Shown: positions 10,973 through 21,130 of the stretch, in pieces
How positions within the stretch are numbered: position 1 is the stretch's first letter
Layout: the number at the start of each line of letters is the position of its first letter
Origin: Lactuca virosa
Taxonomy: Eukaryota > Streptophyta > Magnoliopsida > Asterales > Asteraceae
DNA: 64,000 bases
NCBI GenBank assembly: GCA_928212115.1
Contig: CAKMRJ010002223.1
Location: 306,276,778 to 306,340,777 of the forward strand
Direction: 5' to 3'
The notes under the pieces: generated by a model
Seen by the model: only the letters and a program-made list of their open reading frames with translations
Told to the model about the DNA's origin: nothing
Database searches by the model: none
Position numbers and translations under genes: made by a program

Positions 10973-11992
10973 ATGCAGGATATACATTCGATTGGGAGTG
11001 GTGGAGGAGGAGGGAGGTTGTTCGGCGGCGGCGGTGGCGGTGGGGATAGACGGTTGCGACCGCACCACCACCACCAAGGTCACGGACCACAGGCTTTGAA
11101 ATGTCCGCGTTGCGAGTCGTTGAACACGAAATTCTGTTACTACAACAACTACAATCTCTCTCAGCCACGTCATTTCTGTAAGAGCTGCCGGCGATACTGG
11201 ACCAAAGGTGGTGTACTCCGTAACGTCCCTGTCGGCGGTGGATGCCGTAAAACTAAGAGGTCGAAGCCAAAGTCCAGTAACAATAATCCTTCCTCCGATG
11301 CTACTGTACGGAAGTCGTCTCATTCACAAAATTCCAGCAGTGACAGCTCTAGCCTCACAGCGAACACTACGACGGCAAAAACAAAGGTGAAGACAACGCC
11401 AATCGCACCGGCCGCCGCCGCGGAGGTGTTGTCAGGTATTAAATCAACAAACTCTGCACCGACGTTGCTTAATTTTCAGGAATCCTCCTCAGGATTTCTG
11501 AATATCACTCAATCGTCTGCTCCGAACCCTAGCTTCGATCCACCGCTACTGAACCACTCATCAGCCGAAAACAACATATTCCCGGAGATTGAGACATTTA
11601 CAAGCTTGATAAGCTCATCCACCGGTCAATTGCCACTAGGATTTAACATAGCCGCCGACATTTCACCGTTCCGGATGCACCACACTGGTCATCTTGTAGA
11701 AAATTCAAACGCGAACCAACAACAATGGATGAATACAGATCATACCATGGAAGATGATTTGAAGGTTCCGGATACAGGTCCACTGGGATTCATGGATGCT
11801 CACACGGATCAAACGGAATTTTCGGGGTTACATGACAAGGCAACCAACGATGAACTTGGCACAGAGGATTGGGATAATGGTACAGATCAAGCATTGTTTG
11901 ATCTAACAGGAAGCGTGGATCAATCATACTGGAGTCAAACACAGTGGGATGAACATGATCATGGACATCATCAACTTAATTACCTTCCTTAA
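10973..11992 (+). CDS. DOF5.4: Dof zinc-finger transcription factor, DOF5.4/OBP4-like
   Basis: 339 aa, single exon. Dof proteins are plant-only nuclear regulators that bind AAAG cores through one C2C2 zinc finger. Here the finger is at residues 44-72 (Cys44, Cys47, Cys69, Cys72; C-x2-C-x21-C-x2-C), followed by RRYWTKGG and the basic tail GGGCRKTKRSKPK (88-100), a likely nuclear signal. The start MQDIH followed by a glycine-rich, then histidine-rich tract (9-35), a Ser-rich linker with SSLTA, and the C-terminus (FDLT, then YWSQTQW, ending YLP) are all features I associate with Arabidopsis DOF5.4/OBP4, a cell-cycle and root regulator. I therefore take it as the orthologue or a close paralogue. 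The shared N-terminus fixes the start at 10973. It is intact, and it is the only confident host gene here. The biological role in this species is inferred. Confidence 0.95.
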   Translation: MQDIHSIGSGGGGGRLFGGGGGGGDRRLRPHHHHQGHGPQALKCPRCESLNTKFCYYNNYNLSQPRHFCKSCRRYWTKGGVLRNVPVGGGCRKTKRSKPKSSNNNPSSDATVRKSSHSQNSSSDSSSLTANTTTAKTKVKTTPIAPAAAAEVLSGIKSTNSAPTLLNFQESSSGFLNITQSSAPNPSFDPPLLNHSSAENNIFPEIETFTSLISSSTGQLPLGFNIAADISPFRMHHTGHLVENSNANQQQWMNTDHTMEDDLKVPDTGPLGFMDAHTDQTEFSGLHDKATNDELGTEDWDNGTDQALFDLTGSVDQSYWSQTQWDEHDHGHHQLNYLP

Positions 11993-12339
11993 CATCGCCA
12001 ACGCCAAGGTACCGAATTGAATCATCTACAAGAACTTTTTACCCACCAAAAAAAATAACAGAAAGAGAAAATGGAGATATAACGACTTGGATCTCCTATG
12101 TACATCTATATTTTTCTTGAAATTTCTCATTTATGATCTCGAGAGATGTTTTGGGTTTGATGTTCTTATTGTGAACCCGAAACTAACTCTTTTTTTTTAT
12201 AATTTTTTTTCTTTCTTTTGGGGTTGTGAAATTTTAGTATGGTGATTATGGGTTTGAACCATTTTAATTTATAATATAGAGGATCATAGTGTTTAATTTC
12301 CTTAATGTTTATTATTGTTAAATTCATCAATATGAAATA
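11993..12339 (+). other. Dof 3' UTR and flank
   Basis: AT-rich sequence after the Dof stop. No canonical AATAAA stands out within the first 250 bases, so the polyadenylation site is not placed. Confidence 0.4.
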
Positions 12340-12700
12340 TAGAGTAAAGACAAAATTGCATAAATGGTGCATGTGGTTTAACAAAAGTTTCAAATTCAAT
12401 CTTTCTATATTTTTCATGTGAATGGTCCTCTTGGTTTCATTTCTTGCATTGTTGTCATCGAGACTTTTCTACCTTGTCATTTTCTTTTATAATTTTCTTT
12501 CACTAATTTTAATTAAAAAGAAAATGAAAATAAAATTAACCTCATACCCATACCCATACCCCTACCTATACGCACCCGTGTTTGTTCCAATCTCATGTTC
12601 GCTACATCAATTTTTGTGTTTGGAAGTACGATTAGGGTTCACGATCTTTGAATTTGGGTTGTTCTTGGGGTTGCTACCTTTGTTGATGTGAGGGCTAATA
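12340..12700. repeat. Degenerate dispersed repeat with partial inverted partner
   Basis: Contains TGGTGCATGTGGTTTAAC and GGTCCTCTTGGTTTC phrases of the same kind as 9181-9420. A stretch near 12465-12530 (ACTTTTCTACC, then CATTTTC and TTTAATTAAAAAG) is matched in inverted orientation near 13385-13465, so 12.34-13.56 kb may be one decayed element. A short CCCATAC repeat lies at 12545-12565. Confidence 0.35.
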
Positions 12701-12958
12701 TAGGGATGACTACCATTCTAAATGAAGATCAATGCCATTACTGAATCCAAAGGCATCATCTCAATCAATGTCACTGCCTCATCTACATGCCATGTCATGT
12801 ACTGCAAACAAAATCAGCCAATATAAAGGTAAATTTGTTTGGTGTCAAATGGATATGGGTTTTCACTAGTTCCCACAAAGAGGATAAGTCGTAGGTTTTC
12901 ACCCGGCATTTGACGAACTAAATCAATGTCATTTCTCCATCTTGTTATATTTTTGTTC

Positions 12959-13089
12959 GGGAAATGATTCGTACACAACAATTTTTTGTCATACACAACA
13001 ATTTATGCATTATTGAGTTGTACAGTACAACATTTTAAAGCACCAATTGTTGTGTATGGAGAAAAATTGTTGTGTACAAATTATCTCCC
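12959..13089. mobile_element. 131-bp terminal-inverted-repeat MITE
   Basis: The left arm begins GGGAAATGATTCGTACACAA; the reverse complement of the right arm begins GGGAGATAATTTGTACACAA. The arms match over about 45 bases with roughly seven mismatches. Each arm holds two copies of ACACAACAATT, and the loop also has an inverted TTGTACAGTACAA. No ORF. No clear target duplication, so the ends could lie a few bases further out. Confidence 0.6.
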
Positions 13090-13554
13090 TGATGATACGA
13101 AGATCCAACAACATTGATTGTATTGGCATGATGAGATCAAACCCCAACAACATTGTTTGTATTGATATGATGAGATGAAGGCCTAACACCATGATGAGAT
13201 GAAGACCCATCAATGTTTCTCCATCTCGTTATGTTCTTGTGTTTTTCGTAAATAGGAAACAAACATTTTGATTACACTCAAAAGTAACTACAAAGTTATC
13301 ACAAGCCTCAAAGAACTAGATGAATTGAAATGGGTGGATTGGACTTGAGTGTTTATCACCGCTCACCCACCGGAGGTCCGAGAGATCCATTTACTCTTTT
13401 CTTTTTCTTTAATTGTTAAAATCAGTTAAAAAAGAAATTAGAAAATGGTAGAAAAGTTTTGTTTTCTTGCAAAAAAATAAAACAATAAAGATCATTAGCA
13501 AATAAAAACTTAAGAGAAATCAAGTTTGCCACTTGTGATAAACGATAGGGATCT
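13090..13554. other. Intergenic stretch with short direct repeats
   Basis: 13100-13205 has three imperfect copies of a phrase around CAACAACATTGATTGTATTG followed by ATGATGAGAT. The remainder shows nothing but the weak inverted partner of 12465-12530. Confidence 0.4.
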
Positions 13555-13830
13555 TTTATGCGATTTTGGTCTAGAGTAAATTACATATTTGGTCCATGTG
13601 GTATGCTTCAATCTGCACTTTTTGTCAAACTTTTGAAAATTTGTTATGGCTGGTTCCTATGTTTTCTAAATCTTGCATCGGAGGTTCCTATGTCCATCAA
13701 CGTCTATGGGTCTTCGTTATACGAGTGTGAAATGACGAAAATGCACACGATTTTGTTTTGTTTTTTTTTTATAATTTTGTTTATTTGTTTTTTCTTTGTT
13801 TAAATTTTAAAAAGTGATGGGCCATTTCTT
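13555..13830. repeat. Degenerate dispersed repeat (TTTGGTCCATGTGG type)
   Basis: Another fragment with GTAAATTACATATTTGGTCC and TGGTTCCTATG phrases, like those at 9.2 and 12.35 kb. The 81-codon open frame across it has a hydrophobic tail from poly-T and is not a gene. Confidence 0.4.
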
Positions 13831-15229
13831 TTTAAAACCCTAAAGGCTTAAAATCACAAGCACCATGGTGTTTGCACCTTTTGTAACTTCATGTTTTTCG
13901 GGCTAGAAGTTTTTACTTTTCAATAAAAAATAATAATAAAACTTCTAATTTAAAATAAAAATAAATAAATTAGATAATTGAAATTTGAGAAAAAGATAAA
14001 AAAAAATATTAATAAAAACCTGTCGCTAGTTAATATTTTTTATATAACAAAATTTTAGTGTGGTATGAATTATTTTTGTTAGAAAGGTCATATGTGTCAA
14101 GTTGGTGAAATTTGTGTTTTACTTAAGTGTTGACCAAGTGAGTGAGTACGACAAAGTTTGTTAACTTTATATGGGAAAGGACCTTATGTGAATAAATTCT
14201 AAGTTCTAAATAACTTGGGAGCCATTTTGAAGAATCCTTGAAGAGGAGGGACCATAGTTGCCAAATGTCCAAAATAAAGAACAATTAAAACCCTTTTCTC
14301 CCCATTTCTTCCCGAACACAATTTCAGTTGTATTCCTCCCTCTCTTTGGCGTTTCTACTCTTTTCATGGTATTTGAAGATCTATAATCAATTGGCGAAAG
14401 CTTTGCTCAAATCTCTTCATCTACATACTTGGAATGTAGTTTTCTCCTCCTTACTCTCAATTTCATTTAGTGTTCATGGGGTTTCGCTGATTCAAATTCC
14501 CTTTTCATTTTATGAAAACCATAGAAGTTTTATGTAATGATTACATTCATAGATTCATCTTCAAGCTCCAACTAACAAATTGTTGTGATTTTAGTGAGAT
14601 TTGGGGATATTTGATGGGTTTTCCAAACCCTAGTCTCTTAAAGTTGAGTATGATGTTTATAGTGATGTTATGAACATGATTAATGTATATATTATGTTGT
14701 TCATTCCAAATATATGATCCATTTTTCAGTTCATGACTTATGATGAGGTTACATGATCTTTGATTCAAACCCTAGCTTCTTTGTATTTATTTGGGGATTT
14801 CATAATTCTAGAAGGGCCCTGATTCAAAGTTTTAGAGTAAATTGTAGTATGATGATGTTTTATGCTCAAAGTGTTGAAATCCATCAAGGATCTATGATCA
14901 TGGCGGTACTCTATGTGTCCATTATTGTACCTTAACTCATGTTTGAGCTTCCATGTAGTCTATGAGAGTTGCATCTCAATCTTCATGGGTGATTAGGGTC
15001 CTAATACATTATGAAACTTATTTTTCCTTGTGTTTTAGATTTCAATGTTGTAATTTTTCCATTTGGTTTAGTTCCATCATTTACACATAGTGATTTTGGT
15101 GCAAATTGAGTTATATGTGTTCATTAACCTTCTAAGTGAAGTTTGACTGATATTTTGATGTTTGATATGTTGGATATATATGCTCAAGAATCATTATCAA
15201 ATGATATTGCTAATAACATATGATCCTAT
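13831..15229. other. Intergenic or leader sequence before Copia II
   Basis: AT-rich with no convincing ORF. From 14280 it becomes leader-like (CCCTTTTCTCCCCATTTC, then CTCCCTCTCTTTGGCG), followed by 1.3 kb that could be an intron ending at the acceptor before the Copia II gag ATG. No LTR end or primer site for Copia II was found here, so the left boundary of that element is unknown. Confidence 0.35.
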
Positions 15230-15590
15230 AGGGTACGGCCGTGAAATATTCATCCCCTTTGACCGTGTTCATCTCGTGACCGTGAACCATTCAACTTCTT
15301 TGACCGTAAACTGTTGTTGGACCATGAAGCATTCATTGTGTACAGCCGTGAACAATTGTTTGACCGTATTCAATTTTTGACTGTGAATTAACTTGTGTGT
15401 ACGGCCGTAAATCATTCATCCATCTTGACAGTGAACTACATTTTGACTGTAATCCATCCTTTGACCGTGAAACATTCATTGACCGAGAATCATCTTCAAG
15501 TGTATGGCCGTGATCTGCCTAACCGTGATTACTATGTACGGTCGTGAAGTGAGTACGGCCGTGATCTCTATAAGATCGTGAACCCCTTTA
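15230..15590 (+). repeat. Array of ACGGCCGTGAA/GACCGTGAA motifs
   Basis: About twenty irregularly spaced copies of GACCGTGAA, GGCCGTGAA or close variants, each usually followed by a short AT stretch. The same motif family recurs at 25044-25160 and in the Copia II 3' LTR at 28178-28193, linking the three places to one element. Confidence 0.8.
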
Positions 15591-15671
15591 TTGGTCATTT
15601 GAACATTTTCCGTTTTAGTACTTTCCTTGTTAGTTTGTTTGTTTAATCAATTCAGAAAAACCAAAAACAAA

Positions 15672-17577
15672 ATGGATTCACAAAACTCAACAGTTCATCA
15701 AGAATTAGATGCTATCATGGGAACCGCTACTCGAATTCCTCGCTTACTGTCTACTGAAGGTTTCCCGGAATGGAAATACCGCATGGAAAAGTATAGCAAA
15801 ATGAAAGACTTCAAAATCTGGAGAAGCATATTGAAAGGACCAGTCCGGAGAAGCATATTGAAAGAACCGCTACTCGAATTTCTCGCTTACTTTCTGCTGA
15901 AGGTTTCCCGGAATGGAAATACCGCATGGAAAAGTATATCAAAATGAAAGACTTCAAAATCTGGAGAAGCATATTGGAATGGAAATACCGCATGGAAAAG
16001 TATATCAAAATGAAAGACTTCAAAATCTGGAGAAGCATATTGAAAGACAATGAAATTGATAACTACACCGAAGAAGACTTTGAAAAGGTTGAACAGCAAG
16101 AGAAAGCACTGGCTACACTCACAATGGCCTTATCCCCAGAGATTGCACAGGGTTTCAGAGAATACACTTCAGCAAAAGCTTTGTGGGAAGCACTGATCGA
16201 GGTGTACGAAGGGAATAAGGATATGAAGTAGAGTCGTCTAACATGCTTAGGCAGAAGTTTAATTTGTTCAACCACATTCTTGGAGAGTCACTCGAAGCTC
16301 AATTGCAAAGGTTCATCACTCTCACTACAAAGATGAGTTTTGCCGGAATTTTGGTTACAAGATCTGAAATCAACAAGAAGCTGCTGAATTCTCTCCCAAA
16401 GTCTTGGGATATGAATGTCTCAGTCATCAAAAAGACCAAGGATCTCAATCGTCTAAGTCTGGCAGAAACAATGGAAATCATCAAGTCATGTGATCTTGAT
16501 GACAAACAGAGGGAGATAAATCATGTAAACTCATTTTCCACTGCTAATCTTGGAATTTCATCCAACAGTGCCTTCTCAACCTTTACCACTTCACAACCTC
16601 AACCTTTTATTGCTCCACATCCACAAAATCCAGTTTTTGCTGCTCCACAACCTCAACATCAAGCCTTTGTTACTCCATCACCACCAATGCCTTATCCACA
16701 AACAGCCTCTTCCTCGAAAGCACCTATTTCCAATCCTACCCCCAAAGAAACCGATGAGAATATGGCTTTAGCAACCGGACTTGTTAACTGTTACAACGCC
16801 TTTGTAGCTGGAGAGTTGCCTCCTCAGCTCTCTTCTGCTGACCTTGATCAAGTACACCCAGAAGATGGCGAGGAGATGGACATCATATGGCAGATTGCTA
16901 TGGCTGTGTTCAGGGCCAAACAATTCGCAAAGAAAACATGCAAGAACAATTGGGGAATGAACGCGGAAAAGAAGGTCCGCTTCAATAAGGGCAAACTAAG
17001 ATGTTTCAACTCCCATGAACCTGGTCACTTTGCCAGGGAATGCCCAAAGCCTGATAGGAAGGAAAACAGTGAAAGAACCATGGTGCCCGTAGGAAGCAGC
17101 CGGGGAGCTACCACCAACAATCAGACAGCGAATCTGGCATTGGTAACTCAGTTTTTTGACTGGGAAGATCAGATTCAGGCTCTGAACATCTCAGGACCTG
17201 AAAATGCTCACCTGGCCCATATCAACAATGTCCCTGAAGAGAAACCTGAAGTGGACCCGGAGAAAGAAATGATGGAACTGCAATTTGCCTTCATGGTACA
17301 GACTACCCCAGAGCCTGCAAATCCAGAGGTCAATGAAAACTCTTGTCCTCAATCTTGTATTAAAATTGTCAAATTTTTGCGTGATCAAATCGAGTTGATA
17401 AAGAGAGAGAACGAGGACCTAAAATATGAGAAGTATGAACTTAAGAAAGATCAGAGACCATTAAAAGAGAAATTAGAGGCCAAGACTAGGGATTTTAGGA
17501 AGTTGCAGGAAGACTACAGCAACAAGTGTGAAAATTACAATTTCATTAAGAAACAACTTGCTGCTGTCACTGAAGAA
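15672..17577 (+). pseudogene. Copia II gag, 5' part
   Basis: Starts at ATG 15672 (MDSQNSTVHQELDA). Ten bases upstream, TTTAATCAATTCAG reads as a 3' splice acceptor. The capsid region (STEGFPEWKYRMEKYSKMKD) is disturbed by internal duplications to 16046. It then reads to a stop at 16229 and resumes at 16243 (LRQKFNLFNHILGES) with a long Pro/Gln-rich linker. The zinc knuckle at 17002-17043 reads CFNSHEPGHFAREC: the second zinc-binding Cys is Ser, so it is probably dead. A Lys/Glu-rich coiled-coil segment follows until the hAT insertion interrupts the frame after EELDT. The coding sense resumes at 19978. Confidence 0.85.
15719..16046 (+). repeat. Nested direct duplications inside Copia II gag
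   Basis: The text GGAATGGAAATACCGCATGG followed by AAAAGTATA occurs three times (about 15767, 15909 and 15973), each running into CTTCAAAATCTGGAGAAGC. The preceding GAACCGCTACTCGAATT also occurs twice (about 15721 and 15864). The copies are nearly identical, pointing to recent local duplications that lengthen and break the capsid frame. Confidence 0.9.
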
Positions 17578-17585
17578 CTTGACAC
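17578..17585 (+). repeat. Target site duplication of the hAT element, left copy
   Basis: CTTGACAC, repeated exactly at 19970-19977. Eight bases is the size made by hAT transposases. Confidence 0.95.
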
Positions 17586-19969
17586 TAGGGATGAGCAACA
17601 GGCCAAACCTGGATCGGACCGGCCCGAAGACCGAAAACCCGAAGGCCGAAAATCATGAATTACCTTACCCGAAAACCGGACCGTTTTTGGGTGTATCTGG
17701 TCCGGGTTCGGTCCGGTTCGGTTCCGGGTACTAAACCGGGTTTCGGGTTTTGGACTGAATTAGACTTTCGTAATGTTGTTTACGGTTTCAAGTTTTGTTT
17801 GTCATGTTGCTCTCTAGTCTCTAGCATACGATTTTAAATTATAATCTTACTATATGATATCCATCATTTGTATTTTTGTTGTTTGAACAGTTCGACCAAA
17901 AAATACATAAATGAAGATGAATGCAAAGGTAATAAGTAGCAAACCAAATTTACCAAAATAATAATAACCAAACTATCATTGTACGAAAATAATAATATCC
18001 ATGTACTAAACCAAATTACCATTATACGATATCAAACAATTTATGAAAAAAAACAATTAAACTTCAATCGGCTTCTTTCTATTCCCTCTATCTTCTTTTT
18101 CCTTCATCGACGCTTCAATCTCTATATATTTAACACCAAAACAAAGTGAGTATCTAAATTTTTTAACAAACAACAAATAAATAATAAGATGATTTAAATT
18201 TACTACCTAACGCTATGCTATCATCCTTCAATATGTCTTCATCATCATCTATAATGGGTTTGCGTGATTTTCTTACACAATCTTGTGTACATACTAACGC
18301 TTCAACAATCGGCGTATTCAAACGTGTTCTATACTTATCTAGAATTCGACCGCAAGTACTAAAAGCGGATTCTGATGCCATGGTCGTCATTTGTATGGAT
18401 AAAATATCTAACAACATACCATCATAAAATTATAAGTTTAATAATTTATAACTTCATCAAAAGAAAACGAAATTAAATAGTAGAATACCTTTTGCCATAC
18501 GAGCGACGATCGGAAAACGCAATGCGTTTTTTTTTCCACTAATATAGGATGTCGAAATTTTTATCAAAAGTCACTCTAGGTTCATTTAAATATCTTCTCA
18601 ATTCGTTTTCAACTGTCGCCAACGTGTCTCCTTGTCCTATTAAGAAATCGTCCAAAAAATGGTTACCCACATCACAACTTACAACTTCTATTACTTTTTG
18701 AGACAAACCTACATTTGCATATTTTTCTTCATATGTTTTAAATAAAATTTCCATTCTTTTTTCAATTTCCCACACCGTAGACATCGTATTCAATTTTATG
18801 GTGCTATCCAACAATATGTTTTCTTCCGTTCTCGTGTTTTCGATCATCTTCTTGATGACAGTCGACAAAAAGATAGACTTCATTTGGGGGTCCAATAATA
18901 CGGAAAAACACGTGAAATTGTTCAAATTTTCTATTGAACCCCAATACTTGTTGTATTTGGTACGCATGTCCGGGATCATATGACAAAGATGCAGTTTTGT
19001 TGAACACGTTTCTAGATATTGGTCAACATCTACAATTTCCCGTAAAACAGTTTGTACCAACGGTTTTGATGAAGCCGACAACATTAGCCATTAGAATATC
19101 AAATATCAACAATTTAACATTAGCCATTAAAATATCAAATATCAACAATCATTTTATGCAATTTTAACATTAGTAACAATAGTAAAGAATAATCACTTAT
19201 ACCATGTATGCTTGTAAGATTAAGACTAAACCCAAAATACAAATTATTTCTTTTTCTTCTTTGCTTTAACGAAAATAGCCATTTATAAATTATTTTCTTC
19301 ACTAGAAGAAATACTTCAATGCCTTTTTTCTTTTTTCTCAAGCAAACCAACCTCCAGTGACTATTTGGTAAGAGAGAGTCCATGTGATGGACTACTTTTA
19401 CATATATATTACATATGTAGCATTTAAAGGTCCCACTTATTTATGACTCTTTTGCATTATTTTCATTCAAGAGAGATATATATCAAATTTATCTTCCAAT
19501 TACTATGATTAAAACTTAAAAGAAGAAGACATTGATTGTTTTCCATGGAACCAACCCAATTTTCAATCACCATTGTAGAAGAGAGGAAGTATTAGAGAGT
19601 AGAAAACTAGTAGTCTTGGGAAGAGATCATCGATAGACACTAAGAACGAATCAAAAAAAAAAATCAACAGTATATTAACAACTAAAAACAGCCGTCCGTA
19701 GTTTTTTTTTAATTCGTGTACATTGGCTTCAATTGGGTTTTGTTTTGTACGCTAAAAAAGGCAATAATATAAATAAGTTTTAGTTTTCCGGTCCGGTCCG
19801 GGTTAACAACCTTATTTCGGGTTCGGTCCGGTCCAAACCCGAAACCCGGTTCTTGTAAAAAATAAAACCCGAAAACCGGCCCACCTATAAGAATATCCGG
19901 TTCGGACCGGGTCCGGTCCCGGTTTTTTTCCGGTCCAGTCCGGTCCAATGGGTTGTATGCTCATCCCTA
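17586..19969 (-). mobile_element. hAT DNA transposon inserted in Copia II gag
   Basis: 2384 bp bounded by perfect 12-bp inverted ends (TAGGGATGAGCA / TGCTCATCCCTA) and a perfect 8-bp target duplication CTTGACAC. Removing it rejoins the gag reading direction. Both subterminal regions (17610-17750 and 19785-19950) are dense in GGTCCGG/CCGGTCC/GGGTTCGG words, probably transposase binding sites. Transposase remnants lie on the minus strand (18163-19084); the N-terminal BED-finger part is absent, so this copy is probably non-autonomous. Confidence 0.95.
18163..19084 (-). pseudogene. hAT transposase C-terminal remnant
   Basis: Two minus-strand frames. 19084-18539 (181 aa) resembles the middle of plant hAT transposases: a KYNKYWG segment, followed by a segment with FSVLLDPQ. 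18417-18163 (84 aa) has the hAT dimerisation signature SESAFSTCGRILDKYRTRL followed by VEALVC. In complete transposases these lie in this order, with RNase H-like catalytic parts upstream. Here the upstream part (19100-19700) has no coherent frame, and about 120 bases with stops separate the two pieces. It acts, if at all, only as a relic. Family assignment is firm from the dimerisation motif. Confidence 0.85.
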
Positions 19970-19977
19970 CTTGACAC
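19970..19977 (+). repeat. Target site duplication of the hAT element, right copy
   Basis: CTTGACAC, identical to 17578-17585. Confidence 0.95.
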
Positions 19978-21128
19978 ATTGAAGATACGTTTTGAAAATG
20001 CTGATTTTATCTTTAAAAAATTCGATGTGTCAAGTGAAAAAGTGGCAACAATAATTGAAAAGCAAATGAAATGGAAGGACCAGAAACAAGTAGGTATAGG
20101 ATATGAGCATGTCCCTCCTCCATTTAATCACACGTATACCGTTACTCCTTTGACTCAGGAAGAGATTGATAGAGAACCATTTATGGTGTATGGTAAACCA
20201 GCTGCACAAGCGACAAAATGTAGTGTTAGGGAAATAGATACTAACATTTCTACTTTGCAGATTTGTCAGTAAGTCAGGGAAATCAAGAGGATGGAAAGAT
20301 TGAGTCTGAAAATAAATTTGTGTCAAATTTTGGTGTTCCTATTTTGAACAATGTTGATTCGGTGTCTGTTGTTAAAACTGATGACTTGATCAGTAATGAT
20401 TCTGTGTCGAATTCTAATGTTTCTAATGATGTTTGTGATGATGTGACCGATAAGTCTGATACTTTTGTTTCTAGCACACACACTTCACCTACACCTGTCA
20501 CACAACATGAATCATGCACTTGCTCATGTGGAAAAAGAAAGGGAGTTGATAAGAATAATAAATCAGAAAAAGGCGGTACCAGTTCTTGTACTAAAAAGAA
20601 AACATGTTTTAACTGTGGAGCTGCCGTCCACATTGCTCGAAATTGCCCTAATAAAGCATTTGTTCATTTTTCTGCACCAAGAAGAGAAAATGAGTCTCGA
20701 GGAACGTCTCTAACGAGCAAGTCCTCGATATCTCATCTTCGTGATGATGATTGGAAAGTTCATAATGATAAGAAAAAGGGCTGAACTTAAAACGAATAAA
20801 CAGGTTTTTACTAAAACAGCCACAGGTGACTTGACGAGATCGAATGCGACTAAGCCAAGGTCGATATCGTCAAAGACTGCGTCTGGATCTTCGACTAATC
20901 CTAGCCGAAAATCTAAACGCTCAAAGCAAAAGAAATATTTCTAAATCACCTGTGAATATTTCAAAACCTAATTACCAGTGGGTGCTCAAATCTTCAATTG
21001 TCCAATCATCTTCATCTTCTGACAGTGCATCTAATAGTAATTCAAAATCAAAAAGTGAAAAAGAAAAATCTGTGAATGTCAAGGGTAAACCCAGGGTTGT
21101 AATGACCTGGGTCCCCAAATCTAGCTGA
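19978..21128 (+). pseudogene. Copia II gag, 3' part
   Basis: Continues the gag direction after the hAT: KIRFENADFIFKKFDVSSEK, a stop at 20270, then 20263-20784 in another frame with a second, intact CCHC knuckle CFNCGAAVHIARNC (20605-20646). A frameshift follows, and the last part is Ser/Lys-rich, ending WVLKSS, then VVMTWVPKSS and a TGA at 21126. The ending W-V-P-K just before the stop is also the end of the Copia III gag (53610), so it marks the conserved gag terminus of this group. At least two frame breaks and one internal stop prevent translation as one protein. Confidence 0.85.
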
Positions 21129-21130
21129 TC

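Noticed and set aside
10958..11323. Minus-strand ORF opposite the Dof gene
   Set aside because: It is a shadow of the conserved Dof finger and its glycine tract.
14328..14935. Short ORFs with hydrophobic stretches
   Set aside because: 60-70 codons each, AT-biased, no promoter or homology. The region is better explained as leader or intron-like sequence.
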